From Nostoc foliaceum FACHB-393 (GTDB lineage: Bacteria > Cyanobacteriota > Cyanobacteriia > Cyanobacteriales > Nostocaceae), in contig NZ_JACJTD010000001.1 of the NCBI RefSeq assembly GCF_014698505.1, forward strand, positions 248,001 through 312,000: a DNA stretch of 64,000 bases, written 5' to 3'. Within the stretch, counting starts at the first letter, position 1. Every line of letters begins with the position of its first letter. Below, piece after piece: positions 17,763 through 27,380 of this stretch. Below the pieces are notes generated by a model that saw only the letters and a program-made list of their open reading frames with translations, had not been told where the DNA came from and did not search any database. A program made the position numbers and the translations under genes.

Positions 17763-18842
17763 TCATCTCTGACTTTGACTAACCAATTCAGCCGCTAAAT
17801 GTATTGCTGCTTTCATACTCGTAGCATCAGCAATTCCCTTACCCGCAATATCAAACGCTGTTCCATGATCCGGTGAAGTCCGAACGAAAGGAAGACCTAT
17901 AGAAGTATTAACTGCCCGATCAAACGCCATCAGCTTTACAGGAATTAAGCCTTGGTCGTGGTAAAGTGCCAAGTAGCCATCAGCAGGATTTTGTACTAAA
18001 GAATTTCCATACCAAGCTTGACCAGGTTTAACCCACATCGTATCTGGCGGTATTGGCCCATCTAGCTGTAATTGTGGTCTTTTTTGCCGCTCTTGCTCTA
18101 ACCAAGGAATTAACCAATCCTGTTCTTCATGTCCAAGTTGTCCCTGTTCGCCACTATGAGGATTTAAACCTGCGATCGCAATTCTCCCATTTTCTATCCC
18201 AAAATCTTTCTCCAAACACTCCACTAGCAAACCCAATTTCTCTGTCAACAACTGCGGTGTCAATGTATCGGCTACTTGACGTAGAGGAATATGTGTGGTG
18301 GCGAGTAAAGTGCGGAGTGTCCAATTGGTATGAGGCGATCGCGCTACAAATAACATCCCAAAACGGTCAACACCTGATTTTTCTGCCAAAAGTTCCGTTT
18401 GCCCTGGATAATTATATCCTGCGGCTTTCCAAGCAGATTTAGCGATCGGCCCCGTGACTATCCCATCAAATTTACCAGCAAGTGTTTGAGCGATCGCACA
18501 TTCCATATACGCAAAACTAGCCGCACCACTCGCCGCATTACCTATTCCAGCGATAATTTGACCTGGAATTTCTCTATCCCACTGCACATCAATCACTGAC
18601 AACTCGTCTGGACTGGCCAAAGATGCTAAATTCTCGATTAAATTCAATTGCTGATAAGTCTTTAGTAGCAAATCCCGGTTACCCACAACTGTTACGTCGT
18701 ATTTTTTACTAATTTCCGGATCTGCTAAAGCTTTCAAAATTACTTCCGGTCCAATCCCCGCAGGATCTCCCAACGTCAGCGCCAAACACGGGCGATTCTT
18801 TTTGCTAAAATTCACTAAGTCACCTTGATTCTTTTGATACAT
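17763..18842 (-). CDS. pdxA: 4-hydroxythreonine-4-phosphate dehydrogenase
   Basis: NAD-dependent enzyme of pyridoxal 5'-phosphate biosynthesis, cytoplasmic dimer. The 359-residue protein shows the family landmarks: [20 protein letters not shown] near the N-terminus, [12 protein letters not shown], the metal-binding histidines in [20 protein letters not shown] and [13 protein letters not shown], and the C-terminal [15 protein letters not shown]. About 16 residues precede the conserved start ([18 protein letters not shown]), slightly longer than average; a later start is not obvious. It ends in a good terminator (17646-17683) and is divergent from petM. Confidence 0.96.
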   Translation of the reverse strand: MYQKNQGDLVNFSKKNRPCLALTLGDPAGIGPEVILKALADPEISKKYDVTVVGNRDLLLKTYQQLNLIENLASLASPDELSVIDVQWDREIPGQIIAGIGNAASGAASFAYMECAIAQTLAGKFDGIVTGPIAKSAWKAAGYNYPGQTELLAEKSGVDRFGMLFVARSPHTNWTLRTLLATTHIPLRQVADTLTPQLLTEKLGLLVECLEKDFGIENGRIAIAGLNPHSGEQGQLGHEEQDWLIPWLEQERQKRPQLQLDGPIPPDTMWVKPGQAWYGNSLVQNPADGYLALYHDQGLIPVKLMAFDRAVNTSIGLPFVRTSPDHGTAFDIAGKGIADATSMKAAIHLAAELVSQSQR

Positions 18843-19050
18843 AAAATTTATTCATAATTATTAGCATCAAATTTTTCCCCATTTCCCCATCTTCCCCGCT
18901 CCACAGTAGGGATTGCCCCCCAAACCAGTAGGGATTACTTGCTAAACTAGTTTAAAATTATTTACACAGGTCTAATCCTACAGCAACTATTGAAAAGCTT
19001 CTGCTAGACCTAGTTTACACACACTAATTTGCATAAGGAGAATCACACCA

Positions 19051-19155
19051 ATGGGCGGCGAAATTTTGAATGCAGCTCTATTGTCCTTCGGTTTAATCTT
19101 CGTGGGCTGGGGCTTAGGCGCTTTGTTACTGAAAATTCAAGGCGGAGAAGAGTAA
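19051..19155 (+). CDS. petM: Cytochrome b6f complex subunit PetM
   Basis: A 34-residue single-helix subunit of the cytochrome b6f complex in thylakoid membranes. The sequence starts [20 protein letters not shown] and ends [10 protein letters not shown], the standard PetM pattern with a transmembrane helix over about residues 6-27. A good ribosome-binding site (AAGGAG, 19036-19041) lies nine bases upstream. It is too short for most gene finders. A ycf39-like gene follows on the same strand, an arrangement I recall from other cyanobacteria. Confidence 0.95.
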   Translation: MGGEILNAALLSFGLIFVGWGLGALLLKIQGGEE

Positions 19156-19250
19156 TCCCTACGGTAATAGGCTATTGAGAGGGAAGAGGTTTTCCTCTGC
19201 CTTGAAAAGTTCTGTTCGCCCCAAGTCGGCGTTCATACTTTTCGCTAACT

Positions 19251-19290
19251 GGGAAAAAAGCTTGTCCGTTTATCGGACAGCCATTTTCCC
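19251..19290 (+). terminator. Hairpin between petM and the ycf39-like gene
   Basis: GGGAAAA (19251-19257) pairs with TTTTCCC (19284-19290), with an inner TGTCCG/CGGACA stem around a TTTA loop (19263-19279). There is no T-run after it, so it could be a weak terminator or a stabilising stem about 100 bp after petM. Confidence 0.55.
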
Positions 19291-19401
19291 ATGAGTCTCT
19301 GCAAAAAAATTCATTTTCTTAGAAAAGATGTAAAGTTTTGTTTGCATAGGTTATTCTGATAACATTCTTTTCATAAAACATTAAAATTTATTACAACCCT
19401 C

Positions 19402-20400
19402 ATGACATTATTAATCGTCGGTGCCACTGGCACCTTAGGAAGACAAGTGGCTCGTCGTGCAATCGATGAGGGATATAAAGTACGCTGTCTTGTTCGGAGC
19501 AGTAAAAAAGCAGCTTTTCTCAAAGAATGGGGTGCGGAACTCGTACCGGGAAATTTGCGTTATCCCGATACCCTAGCCGAAGCATTAGAAGGTGTAACTC
19601 AAGTTATTGATGCGTCAACATCTCGCCCTACAGATTCACTGAGTATCAAACAAGTGGATTGGGACGGCAAAGTAGCATTGATTCAAGCAGCAAAAGCAGC
19701 GGGTGTAGAGCGTTTTATCTTCTTTTCAATTTTAGATGCTGATAAATACCCAGAAGTGCCGCTCATGGAAATTAAGCGGTGTACAGAACTTTTCCTGGCT
19801 GAGTCTGGCTTGAATTACACCATCTTGCGGCTAGCTGGATTTATGCAAGGGTTAATTGGCCAGTATGGAATTCCTATTTTGGAAGGACAGCCAGTTTGGG
19901 TGACTGGTAATTCTTCTCCCATTGCCTACATGGACACTCAGGACATTGCTAAATTTGCAATTCGTGCATTGAGTGTACCAGAAACAGAAAACCAAGCTTT
20001 TCCTGTAGTCGGTACTCGTGCATGGAGTGCAGAAGAAATCATCAACCTGTGCGAACGCTTATCTGGAAAAGACGCGAGGGTAACGCGGATGCCAATAAAC
20101 TTGCTTCGTGCTGTTCGGGGCTTAATGCGGTTCTTTCAGTGGGGATGGAACGTAGCGGACAGGCTTGCGTTTACAGAAGTATTAGCCAGTGGTAAACAGT
20201 TAAATGCTTCAATGGATGAAGTCTATACAGTCTTTGGTTTAGATCAGCAACAAACCACAACCCTAGAAAGCTATCTACAAGAGTACTTCAGCCGAATTAT
20301 GAAGAAGCTCAAAGAGGTAGATTACCAGAAAAATAAAAATAAAAAACAGAAACCTAAAAAAACTCCTTTTAAACAGTCTTCAAAAGCCAATAGTCAATAG
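19402..20400 (+). CDS. ycf39: Ycf39-like atypical short-chain dehydrogenase (photosystem II assembly)
   Basis: A 332-residue protein with an N-terminal NAD(P)-binding Rossmann motif LLIVGATGTLGRQVARRA and NmrA/Ycf39-type sequence throughout (VIDASTSRPTDSLSIKQVDW, GVERFIFFSILDADKYPEVP, LRLAGFMQGLIGQYG). Homologues Ycf39 of Synechocystis and HCF244 of plants help assemble early photosystem II complexes; that function is established for them and inferred here. The C-terminus carries a very basic extension (KNKNKKQKPKKTPFKQ). The petM neighbourhood supports a thylakoid role. Confidence 0.85.
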   Translation: MTLLIVGATGTLGRQVARRAIDEGYKVRCLVRSSKKAAFLKEWGAELVPGNLRYPDTLAEALEGVTQVIDASTSRPTDSLSIKQVDWDGKVALIQAAKAAGVERFIFFSILDADKYPEVPLMEIKRCTELFLAESGLNYTILRLAGFMQGLIGQYGIPILEGQPVWVTGNSSPIAYMDTQDIAKFAIRALSVPETENQAFPVVGTRAWSAEEIINLCERLSGKDARVTRMPINLLRAVRGLMRFFQWGWNVADRLAFTEVLASGKQLNASMDEVYTVFGLDQQQTTTLESYLQEYFSRIMKKLKEVDYQKNKNKKQKPKKTPFKQSSKANSQ

Positions 20401-20832
20401 TCATTACAAAACAGATATTAGTAGTTAACGGATTGCTGAAGTGCCCACCTTCTCTGCATTCGCGCAGCGTGTCGCAGACAGACGCTAACGCGAACAATGT
20501 ACTCATAAGCTAGGGATTGTGATGGTAGGGTCGGTTTAATATCTTGACCATCAATGCCATAAGTGAAAACCAAGCTGATCAGGTATGTGTTGCAACAGGA
20601 AGATTTGGGCCTTGGAAACCAGGACTCCTGACAAGAGGAGGGAATGTCAGATCAATAGAACTACGGAGACAAGAGAGGATATTTCCGGTAAATTGGGAAG
20701 CCCTGTCCGTTGAGAGATTGGGGTAGTTCACACTCTAGACTCTGGATATTTGACTCTAGATTAATGACTACATGACCAAAATGTGTAAGGATTACATAAT
20801 ACAAAGCACCGCCTAAACTTGGATATTTAAGT
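20401..20832. other. Intergenic region upstream of nadK
   Basis: Contains a GC-rich interspersed repeat (20456-20500, with CGCAGCGTGTCGCAGACAG) of a type seen again near 21800 and 54110. A 60-codon frame at 20544-20726 has no recognisable features and is not called. Confidence 0.5.
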
Positions 20833-21750
20833 GTGCCGAAAGCAGGCATTATCTACAATGACGTTAAACCGATAGCGGGTCGTGTCGCTATCGAGTTGAA
20901 AGACAAGCTAACCGCTGCCGGTTGGGATGTGTGTATCACATCAAGTATCGGTGGAATATTGGGCTACTCTAACCCAGAGAGTCCTGTATGCCACACCCCC
21001 ATTGACGGTCTAACGCCCCCTGGTTTTGACTCAGATATGGAGTTTGCAGTGGTGTTAGGGGGAGACGGCACTGTTTTAGCAGCGTCTCGTCAGGTAGCCC
21101 CCTGTGGTATTCCACTGTTAACGGTGAACACCGGACACATGGGATTTTTGACGGAAACCTTCCTAAATCAATTGCCCCAAGCACTAGAACAGCTGATGGC
21201 AGGTGAGTATGAAATTGAAGAACGAGTCATGCTCACCGTCAAAGTGTTTCGGGGAGAAGCAGTGCTGTGGGAAGCCCTCTGCTTGAATGAAATGGTTCTG
21301 CACCGTGAACCTTTGACCTCTATGTGCCATTTTGAAATTGCCATAGGGCGTCATGCACCAGTAGATATTGCGGCAGATGGTGTGATTGTTTCTACGCCTA
21401 CTGGTTCTACAGCTTACTCATTGAGTGCTGGTGGCCCAGTTGTGACACCTGGCGTACCTGTTTTACAGCTAGTACCCATTTGCCCACATTCCCTAGCTTC
21501 TAGAGCACTAGTATTTCCAGATACTGAATCGGTTAATATCTACCCAGTCAACATTCCTCGGCTGGTGATGGTCGTCGATGGAAATGGAGGGTGCTATGTT
21601 CTACCAGAAGATAGAGTATATATGGAGCGATCGCAATATAGTGCCCGATTTATTCGCCTGCAACCACCTGAGTTTTTCCGAATTTTGCGAGAAAAATTAG
21701 GTTGGGGTTTGCCACATATTGCTAAACCAACTTCGGTAGAATTGCCGTAG
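20833..21750 (+). CDS. nadK: NAD(+) kinase
   Basis: Phosphorylates NAD+ to NADP+. The 305-residue protein has the family signatures: GGDGT at 76-80 in [58 protein letters not shown] and the C-terminal [15 protein letters not shown]. The start is GTG at 20833, giving [13 protein letters not shown] as in other cyanobacterial enzymes. Cyanobacteria usually carry two NAD kinases; this one lies directly upstream of the nblR-like regulator, which I recall from other genomes as well. Confidence 0.95.
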   Translation: MPKAGIIYNDVKPIAGRVAIELKDKLTAAGWDVCITSSIGGILGYSNPESPVCHTPIDGLTPPGFDSDMEFAVVLGGDGTVLAASRQVAPCGIPLLTVNTGHMGFLTETFLNQLPQALEQLMAGEYEIEERVMLTVKVFRGEAVLWEALCLNEMVLHREPLTSMCHFEIAIGRHAPVDIAADGVIVSTPTGSTAYSLSAGGPVVTPGVPVLQLVPICPHSLASRALVFPDTESVNIYPVNIPRLVMVVDGNGGCYVLPEDRVYMERSQYSARFIRLQPPEFFRILREKLGWGLPHIAKPTSVELP

Positions 21751-22119
21751 TTACTAGAAGGCAGGAGGCAGGATAGTGCAGCGGTAGCGAGTCCGGAAGC
21801 AAGCTACGCGCAGCGTCTCGTAGAGAGCGTCAGCAGAAGGCAGAAGGCAAGAGTTCTTGAATTTTGAATTGATTTCTCCCCTCTACCCAGTTTGGTGATT
21901 TCCTTCCAGAATTACTGGTGTAGGGATGGTATTTGGATTTAGTTATTAAGATTGCATCTGAGAATTCGATGGCTGATGCCTGAACGTGCTAAAAGATCCT
22001 TAGCAGCACGTCAAATCAGGATTGCTCCATCACTAAAAACTCGTAATTGCACTTTTAACTGATGTAAAGATTTTCGCTGGAATATCTTTACAATCCCAAA
22101 TCCAATATCCCAAATTGTT
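21751..22119. repeat. Interspersed repeat cluster between nadK and nblR
   Basis: From about 21758 to 21855 the sequence alternates GGCAGGA/GCAGAAG-type short repeats with a 60-bp GC-rich block (AAGCTACGCGCAGCGTCTCG at 21802-21821) that is a common interspersed element in Nostoc-group DNA, apparently inserted into the short-repeat tract. The rest is ordinary intergenic sequence with the nblR promoter. Confidence 0.6.
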
Positions 22120-22806
22120 ATGACAGTTGCTCAAAGTCCCTGTGTTTTGGTGATTGAAACCGATGAGAGCCTAGCAAATCAGCTTTCTTGTGATTTGCAA
22201 GAAGCCGGCTATGAATCAATTTTGGCTCATGATGCGACCAGTGGTTTACAACACTGTCGCGATCGCCAGCCTGCTTTAATTGTTTTAGACCGGATGCTAG
22301 CAGGAGAATCAGGACTCTCATTGTGCAAAAATCTGAGAGGCACTGGTATGCGATCGCCTGTGTTGATTTTAATGGCAAGGGATACAGTCGATGATCGTGT
22401 AGCTTGTCTAGAAGCTGGAGCGGATGATTACATCCTCAAGCCTTACCGCTCAGAAGACTTTTTGAAGTTAATTCGCCTCTACCTAAAACCCGATGTGGAT
22501 ACCACGGAGCAATTACGCTTTGGGGATCTGATTTTAGACATAGCAACTCGCCGTGCCATACACAACGGACGGGCAATTGACTTGACAATGAAGGAATTTG
22601 AACTATTAAAATTCTTAATGGAACATCCCCGTGAGGTGTTAACCCGCGAACAAATTTTAGAAAATGTTTGGGGTTATGACTTCCTGGGTGAGTCGAATGT
22701 AATTGAAGTGTACATCCGCTATCTGCGCCTAAAGATTGAAGATGAAGGTCAAAAGCGTCTCATTCAAACAGTACGAGGCGTAGGATACGTTTTGAGAGAA
22801 TCTTAG
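22120..22806 (+). CDS. nblR: NblR-like response regulator
   Basis: A 228-residue OmpR-type regulator close to NblR, the activator of phycobilisome degradation under nutrient stress. The receiver is atypical: the acidic pocket reads ETD (E13, T14, D15) and the usual switch Thr is replaced in LILMARDTVDD, while D57 (VLDRMLAGESG) and the Lys of YILKPYRSEDF remain. In Synechococcus NblR is reported to work without canonical phosphorylation, which agrees with this. The DNA-binding domain has LTMKEFELLKFLMEHPREVL and VWGYDFLGESNVIEVYIRYL. It sits downstream of nadK and upstream of a DUF192 lipoprotein. Confidence 0.8.
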   Translation: MTVAQSPCVLVIETDESLANQLSCDLQEAGYESILAHDATSGLQHCRDRQPALIVLDRMLAGESGLSLCKNLRGTGMRSPVLILMARDTVDDRVACLEAGADDYILKPYRSEDFLKLIRLYLKPDVDTTEQLRFGDLILDIATRRAIHNGRAIDLTMKEFELLKFLMEHPREVLTREQILENVWGYDFLGESNVIEVYIRYLRLKIEDEGQKRLIQTVRGVGYVLRES

Positions 22807-22966
22807 TACAGTAAGGCGGAAGTTTGCCTATTTTTAACAAGGGAATTTTGCCCCTTGTCTAATTGGGGTTGAAAACAGCTATGTATTACGGTACGAATAA
22901 AAGCCGTGGGTTTTCTAGCTTAAATTCTGTAAAATTAAAATCTAAATTACAAAATCAGAAATAATT

Positions 22967-23473
22967 ATGAGTCGTAGGCTAAGTTTGCTCTTAATGTTGC
23001 TGAGTATTTTTCTGATGGGCTGTTCCGCGCCAACAACAGCTAAACCTCCCAGCCTCACATCTGGTTCTCAAAATCCAGCACCAGAGAGTTTAGGTCAAAA
23101 ACTACCAATTTCTGCTAAAGCCATTGTTCCTAATGGCACAACGATTCAGTTAGAAGTGGCGCAGACGCCACAACAGCAAGCGATGGGGTTGATGTATCGA
23201 CCAGCTTTGCCAGATGACCGGGGGATGCTGTTTGGGTTCCCTTCACCACAACCAGTTAGTTTCTGGATGAAGAATGTACCTGTGCCCTTAGATATGGTAT
23301 TTTTACATAACGGTGTAGTTAAATATATTCAAGCTGCTGCACCTCCTTGTGCAAGTGAGCCTTGTCCGACCTATGGTCCCAATACACCAATCGATAAGGT
23401 GATTGAACTTCGCTCTGGAAGAGCTGCCGAATTGAAGTTGAAAGTGGGCGATATAGTCAAAATTGAGTTTTGA
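22967..23473 (+). CDS. DUF192 family lipoprotein
   Basis: A 168-residue protein with a lipoprotein signal peptide: MSRRLSLLLMLLSIFLMGCS, lipobox LMGC with Cys19, so it is anchored in a membrane facing outward. After a Ser/Pro-rich linker comes a DUF192 domain (about 45-168): LEVAQTPQQQAMGLMYRPAL, RGMLFGFPSPQPVSFWMKNV, VPLDMVFL, VIELRSGRAAEL. The biochemical role of DUF192 is unknown. There are 160 bp between it and nblR, so it may have its own promoter. Confidence 0.9.
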   Translation: MSRRLSLLLMLLSIFLMGCSAPTTAKPPSLTSGSQNPAPESLGQKLPISAKAIVPNGTTIQLEVAQTPQQQAMGLMYRPALPDDRGMLFGFPSPQPVSFWMKNVPVPLDMVFLHNGVVKYIQAAAPPCASEPCPTYGPNTPIDKVIELRSGRAAELKLKVGDIVKIEF

Positions 23474-24016
23474 AGCTCTGGTACTTGTGGGGATAAATAT
23501 CTGGGTGGTTACTCTGTTAAGAACCTAGACTGTCTAAGTATATGTTTTTTTTTGTAAAAAATGTCACTTTATGTGGTAAAACAGTCACTTGTAACGCTAC
23601 TATTTGAAAACTGTGGTAATAATGTAAAATCCTACTGTCTCTAACCTGAAATCGCGGTCTTAAGGTTTGGCAAAAATATTCCCTTGGGCGTAAGTGTAAA
23701 TAGTCGCCAATAAGAGAGTATAGGCTATGGAATCTTTGTTACTACATGTGTGATTAAATAAAGCACAAAAGTAAACAAGATGAAACCAATTTAACTAGGT
23801 AAAAATACTGCTTGAAAATAGAGCAGGTGATCTGTACGAAAAGTCTTATTTCTCAGACCTTCTATGAGAAGCCTCTCTTGAAGGCAAATCTAAAAAACTG
23901 TGCTGGGGTGTATAGCCGAGAACGGCACAGTTACAGATGAAATACTGGCTACTGGCTACCGAGCAATGGTGAACTAATATATGACAATACATTCTGCACA
24001 AGGAGGTGAGATACAA
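23474..24016. other. Intergenic stretch without a gene
   Basis: Contains a T-rich tract near 23542-23553 followed by A-rich sequence (possible weak terminator of the DUF192 gene), and a perfect 8-bp inverted repeat AACTGTGC (23896-23903)/GCACAGTT (23935-23942) about 75 bp upstream of the next gene, with an inner CCGAGAACGG. No coding sequence is seen. Confidence 0.6.
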
Positions 24017-24208
24017 ATGTCACCATCAAAATATTCTCGACTGATTCATTTTTTGCAAGAAGATTTGGCAATTTCCACGGCATCTCTGGCGGTGGCGCTT
24101 CGCCATCGGGAGCAAGACCCAGGGCCTTTGGCAATGATTCTTTGGCAGTATGGGTTAATTACTTTAGAGCAGTTAGAACAAATTTATGATTGGCTGGAAA
24201 CGGCATAG
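24017..24208 (+). CDS. DUF2949 family small protein
   Basis: A 63-residue protein with MSPSKYSRLIHFLQEDLAIS at the start and PGPLAMILWQYGLITLEQLE near the end, a helical pattern I recognise as the cyanobacterial DUF2949 family; function unknown. The start at 24017 is fixed by a strong ribosome-binding site AGGAGGTGA at 24001-24009. An in-frame upstream ATG (23981) would run through that site, so it is rejected. No membrane segment. Confidence 0.85.
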   Translation: MSPSKYSRLIHFLQEDLAISTASLAVALRHREQDPGPLAMILWQYGLITLEQLEQIYDWLETA

Positions 24209-24498
24209 GTCATACAAATTTTGGGTTTTAGATTTTGCATTAAAAGTCTCTACCAAAAGGCTATTATCAGAATCTTAAATAATACTATTTATATCAATTT
24301 AGTATCATGCTAAGTTGCCAAAATTAGTCTTGTTTTGTGTCAAAGAAGCTATCCGACTGTCTCCAGAGCAAATAATACTATTTAGAGCAACTTAATATAA
24401 TCTAGGAGAATTGGGGCATGTCACATCCACTCTACCTTGTGAAAAGGTTGATTTATAGGTTTATTACTTTGGCGGTTTCTACTCATTTATATACAAAT
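24209..24498. other. Intergenic, no gene
   Basis: A/T-rich sequence with two partly repeated pieces containing AATAATACTATTTA (near 24278 and 24370). Nothing else recognised. Confidence 0.5.
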
Positions 24499-24534
24499 TA
24501 AAAGAGCGAGTTAAATTATCAACTCGCTCTTTTA
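24499..24534. terminator. Strong bidirectional hairpin terminator
   Basis: TAAAAGAGCGAGTT (24499-24512) is the exact complement of AACTCGCTCTTTTA (24521-24534), with T-runs on both strands. It can end the aminotransferase transcript on the minus strand (stop at 24568) and the DUF2949 transcript on the plus strand. Confidence 0.9.
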
Positions 24535-24567
24535 ATTTGTCTTTTGCAAATGACCAATGACCAATGA

Positions 24568-25719
24568 CTATTGTGTAAACACTCTAACTGCTGCCGCTAT
24601 ACCAGATCCAGGCGTGAAGTCTTCGTAGCCAAGTTCTTTTAGGGTAACTTCTAAAGATGCTATACAGCTAAGAATATCGCGATCGCTCACAAAACCCAAG
24701 TGACCAATGCGGAAAATCTTATTACTCAAATGGTCTTGACCACCTGCTAGGGCAATATCAAAGCGTTTTTTCATCAATGACCGAATCTTATCCGGTTCAA
24801 TTCCTTGGGGTGCTACAGCCGTAATCGCAGGACTGGCTGAACTATCTGCTGCAAACAGGGGTAAATTTAAGCCTTGAATAGCGGCGCGGGTAGCATTTTT
24901 TAGCCGTTCATGTCGAGCAAATATTGATTCTAAGCCTTCCTCCTTCATGATTCGCAACGTGGTATGCAGAGCTACAATCAAGTTCACAGGCGGAGTAAAT
25001 GGAGTTGTATTCTTGGCTGTGGCTTTGCGATATTTGCCTAAATCCAAATAATATTTCGGTAGCTTTGCAGTTTTGTATGCTTCCCAAGCTTTGGGGCTGA
25101 CAGAGACAAAACCCAATCCCGGTGGAATCATATAACCTTTTTGGGAACCGGAGGCGACTATATCCAAGCCCCAAGCATCCACAGGTAGATTGAACGCACC
25201 CAAGCTGGTTACGGCATCAACGATTATTAAAGCTTCACCGTGTTCTTTAACGTGGCGGTTGATGGTTTCTAGGTCATTCAACACACCTGTAGAGGTTTCG
25301 CTGTGGGTGATGATTACGGCTTTGATTTGCTTTTGGGTATCTGCTTGGAGTTTTTCAGCAAATACTGCGGGGTCTAAGGGTTTTCCCCATTCCACCTTAA
25401 CTTCTTCTACATTTAAACCGTAGGCTTGACCAACTTCTACCCAGCGTTCGCCAAATTTACCATTAGAACCAACTAAAATGCAATCGCCTGGAGAGAGAAA
25501 ATTAATTATTCCAGCTTCTACAGCACCCGTACCACTGACATTCAGTGTCAGTACATCACTTTGAGTTTGATGCAGCCACTTGAGGTTTTCCGTCACCTCT
25601 GCCAATATATTGCTAAATTCACTGGTACGGTGTCCAATCGGATGCTTGGCTAATGCCAGTAAGGCGGCTTCTGGCACTGGGGTTGGGCCTGGAATCATTA
25701 GCATCAGCTTATCGTTCAT
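24568..25719 (-). CDS. Class V aminotransferase, alanine/serine-glyoxylate type
   Basis: A 383-residue PLP enzyme of fold type I. Motifs: MLMIPGPTPVPEAALLA at the N-terminus, VSGTGAVEAGIINFL, HSETSTGVLNDL, D168 in IIVDAVTSLGAF that contacts the pyridine ring, and the PLP lysine K194 in ASGSQKGYMIPPGL. These enzymes transfer amino groups from alanine or serine to glyoxylate, consistent with photorespiratory metabolism in cyanobacteria. Some older annotations call this family soluble hydrogenase small subunit, which is a misnomer. It ends in a strong terminator. Confidence 0.92.
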   Translation of the reverse strand: MNDKLMLMIPGPTPVPEAALLALAKHPIGHRTSEFSNILAEVTENLKWLHQTQSDVLTLNVSGTGAVEAGIINFLSPGDCILVGSNGKFGERWVEVGQAYGLNVEEVKVEWGKPLDPAVFAEKLQADTQKQIKAVIITHSETSTGVLNDLETINRHVKEHGEALIIVDAVTSLGAFNLPVDAWGLDIVASGSQKGYMIPPGLGFVSVSPKAWEAYKTAKLPKYYLDLGKYRKATAKNTTPFTPPVNLIVALHTTLRIMKEEGLESIFARHERLKNATRAAIQGLNLPLFAADSSASPAITAVAPQGIEPDKIRSLMKKRFDIALAGGQDHLSNKIFRIGHLGFVSDRDILSCIASLEVTLKELGYEDFTPGSGIAAAVRVFTQ

Positions 25720-26644
25720 GTGTCTATCCTAAAAGTCAAATAAAAGTCAAAATTGTGGGAAGTTGGTTTATTCTGGTAGCAAATTCTAGATATTTATCTA
25801 AAAATTACACCCAGATCGTCACCAGACTTGTTGTATATTTTCCAAATCCATAGGAAAAGTATCGTGGGAGTTAATGAACGGTCAGCTTGACCTTTGCAAT
25901 TTATACGAGACTCCAACTTAAATAAAACCTCTGTTCCAGGCAATCTTACCACACACCTAGACGCAAGATTAAGGCGTGTGCTCGTAGGGGAGTGGCTATT
26001 TTAGCTAAGAGTAAAAGGTCTATCTAGATGAGGTACAGGTATGATAAATTCTTAAATCTTATCCATAATCTGCCTCTATTGTTTTTATAGAAACAAGCGA
26101 AATTGTTCTGAATATAGCGGGAATCGTTGCTGAAAAAGCTGTGTTTTGCTTCAACGGAGGAAGTAACCGCCTATACTATGCGGAAGGTTTGGATGTCACC
26201 GTTTGCTAAGAGATAGAAGATACCTAACCCAAACTTTTCAATCTGCTTCGGTCGATCATTTTTTCTTAAGTTGCCATCCTCTAAATAATACCTTTATCCA
26301 TTGAGGAGGTGATGAATTATTTTAGTCTAAATCGCTTCTATGGCGATAACCAAGCCATCTTCCACTTACTTAATGATGATTATCTACTGATGGTTTGCAG
26401 TGCATTTTCGCCAAAGTTGAAATATTTATGCTACTAATTGCTGCACATTTTGAAACTGCACTCAGCCGTAGGCAATGGCTAATAAACCATAAGTTTTTAT
26501 ACTATACTTACAAAATCGCTACAATCATGCTTAGTCTTGTTAGTTACCATTCATAGTGAGTCGTTTTTAACTAGTGTCAGTTCATAAACTGTCACTCACC
26601 AGATCCCCGATTTTCTTGCAAAAGAGATATTCTTAGTTAGTGCA
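25720..26644. other. Long intergenic region, part 1
   Basis: No sizeable gene on either strand. It contains the aminotransferase promoter, a small possible reading frame (26312-26437) and promoter-like A/T sequence around 26500-26520 (TATACTATACTTACAA). No repeat element was recognised. Confidence 0.5.
26312..26437 (+). CDS. Possible 41-residue small protein
   Basis: ATG at 26312 opens a 41-codon frame encoding MNYFSLNRFYGDNQAIFHLL and a short hydrophobic part with two cysteines (MVCSAF, KYLCY). AGGAGG at 26304-26309 is strong but only two bases from the ATG, which is closer than usual. No family is recognised. I list it only because the ribosome-binding site is conspicuous; it may be non-coding. 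Confidence 0.2.
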   Translation: MNYFSLNRFYGDNQAIFHLLNDDYLLMVCSAFSPKLKYLCY

Positions 26645-26803
26645 AGGAGTGATACCATTTCACAACATGTTTGTCACAAGTTATCCCCGCAATACTCCCT
26701 GCCAAGGGAGTGTTGCAGATTTCAAATGTTGCATCAAACGAGTGAGTTGGTATAAGCTTTTACGGGGAAGCGCTTGAGTGAGCAAAACTCTCAAGCGCTT
26801 TTT
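26645..26803 (+). ncRNA. Candidate structured small RNA with own terminator
   Basis: Three nested helices can be drawn: ATACCA (26652-26657) with TGGTAT (26748-26753); CAACA...TTTG (about 26663-26673) with CAAATGTTG (26723-26731); and a 12-bp stem GCAATACTCCCT (26689-26700) with AGGGAGTGTTGC (26705-26716), one G-U pair. A Rho-independent terminator follows: AAGCGCTTGAG (26768-26778) with CTCAAGCGCTT (26790-26800), then TTTTT. The T-run fixes the plus strand. The single-stranded part contains TTGTCACAAGTTATCCCC, which reminds me of the cyanobacterial Yfr2/cyano-1 RNA family, but I cannot verify that. The 5' end is a guess. Confidence 0.65.
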
Positions 26804-26805
26804 CG
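26768..26805 (+). terminator. Rho-independent terminator of the candidate RNA
   Basis: Perfect 11-bp stem AAGCGCTTGAG/CTCAAGCGCTT with an 11-base loop and a following T-run (26799-26803). Confidence 0.9.
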
Positions 26806-27380
26806 TGTATAAATAAAACAGTCTTACTCTCTGGACAATAATACAGTTGTTTTTAAATACACATATACTAGAGAAAAAAACTATTGTTACAATACTTCTT
26901 GCAACACATGCTTCATGGCTTTAGCATCAGTGCCGTCATGAATGCGAGCCTATAATTAAAGGTTTGTTTGTATGTGTGAGGAGTGAGGACTTTAGTATTC
27001 AAATGAAGGCTGGAGCAGCTTTCTATGAGATGATATGCATAGCTTTCTTCCCCAAAAGGAAAGGGGTACACTATAAAACAATACGGTTGAGTTAAGCATT
27101 TGCTTCTTCTCTCTGCGTCCTCTGCGCCTTGGCCGTTCGTTAAAAAATTGACTTTAATAACAGAGTTTTAGCCTTAACTGAACTGTATTACACTATAAAA
27201 CTCATCTCAAAATTTTTACATTACTTAACCTACTTTGATTTATTCTTGCCCACTTACTTAGTTACTAAAGAGCGGATTAAAAGGATAATCCTCCCTTAAG
27301 CAACTTGCGTAGGACTAGAGGGAATAGACGTTTCAGATTTTCAGTCCGTCATACCAGACTATGTTCTCTCCCCTCTACTA
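26806..27380. other. Long intergenic region, part 2 (downstream of leuS)
   Basis: Holds an interspersed repeat (about 27108-27145, CTGCGTCCTCTGCGCCTTGG) whose relative is near 44975. On the minus strand 26887-26949 reads ARIHDGTDAKAMKHVLQEVL then a stop, preceded by an in-frame stop; this protein-like tail could be the last trace of a lost gene. No intact gene is seen. Confidence 0.45.

Noticed and set aside
20544..20726. 60-codon frame upstream of nadK
   Set aside because: No conserved features, no good ribosome-binding site; kept as intergenic.
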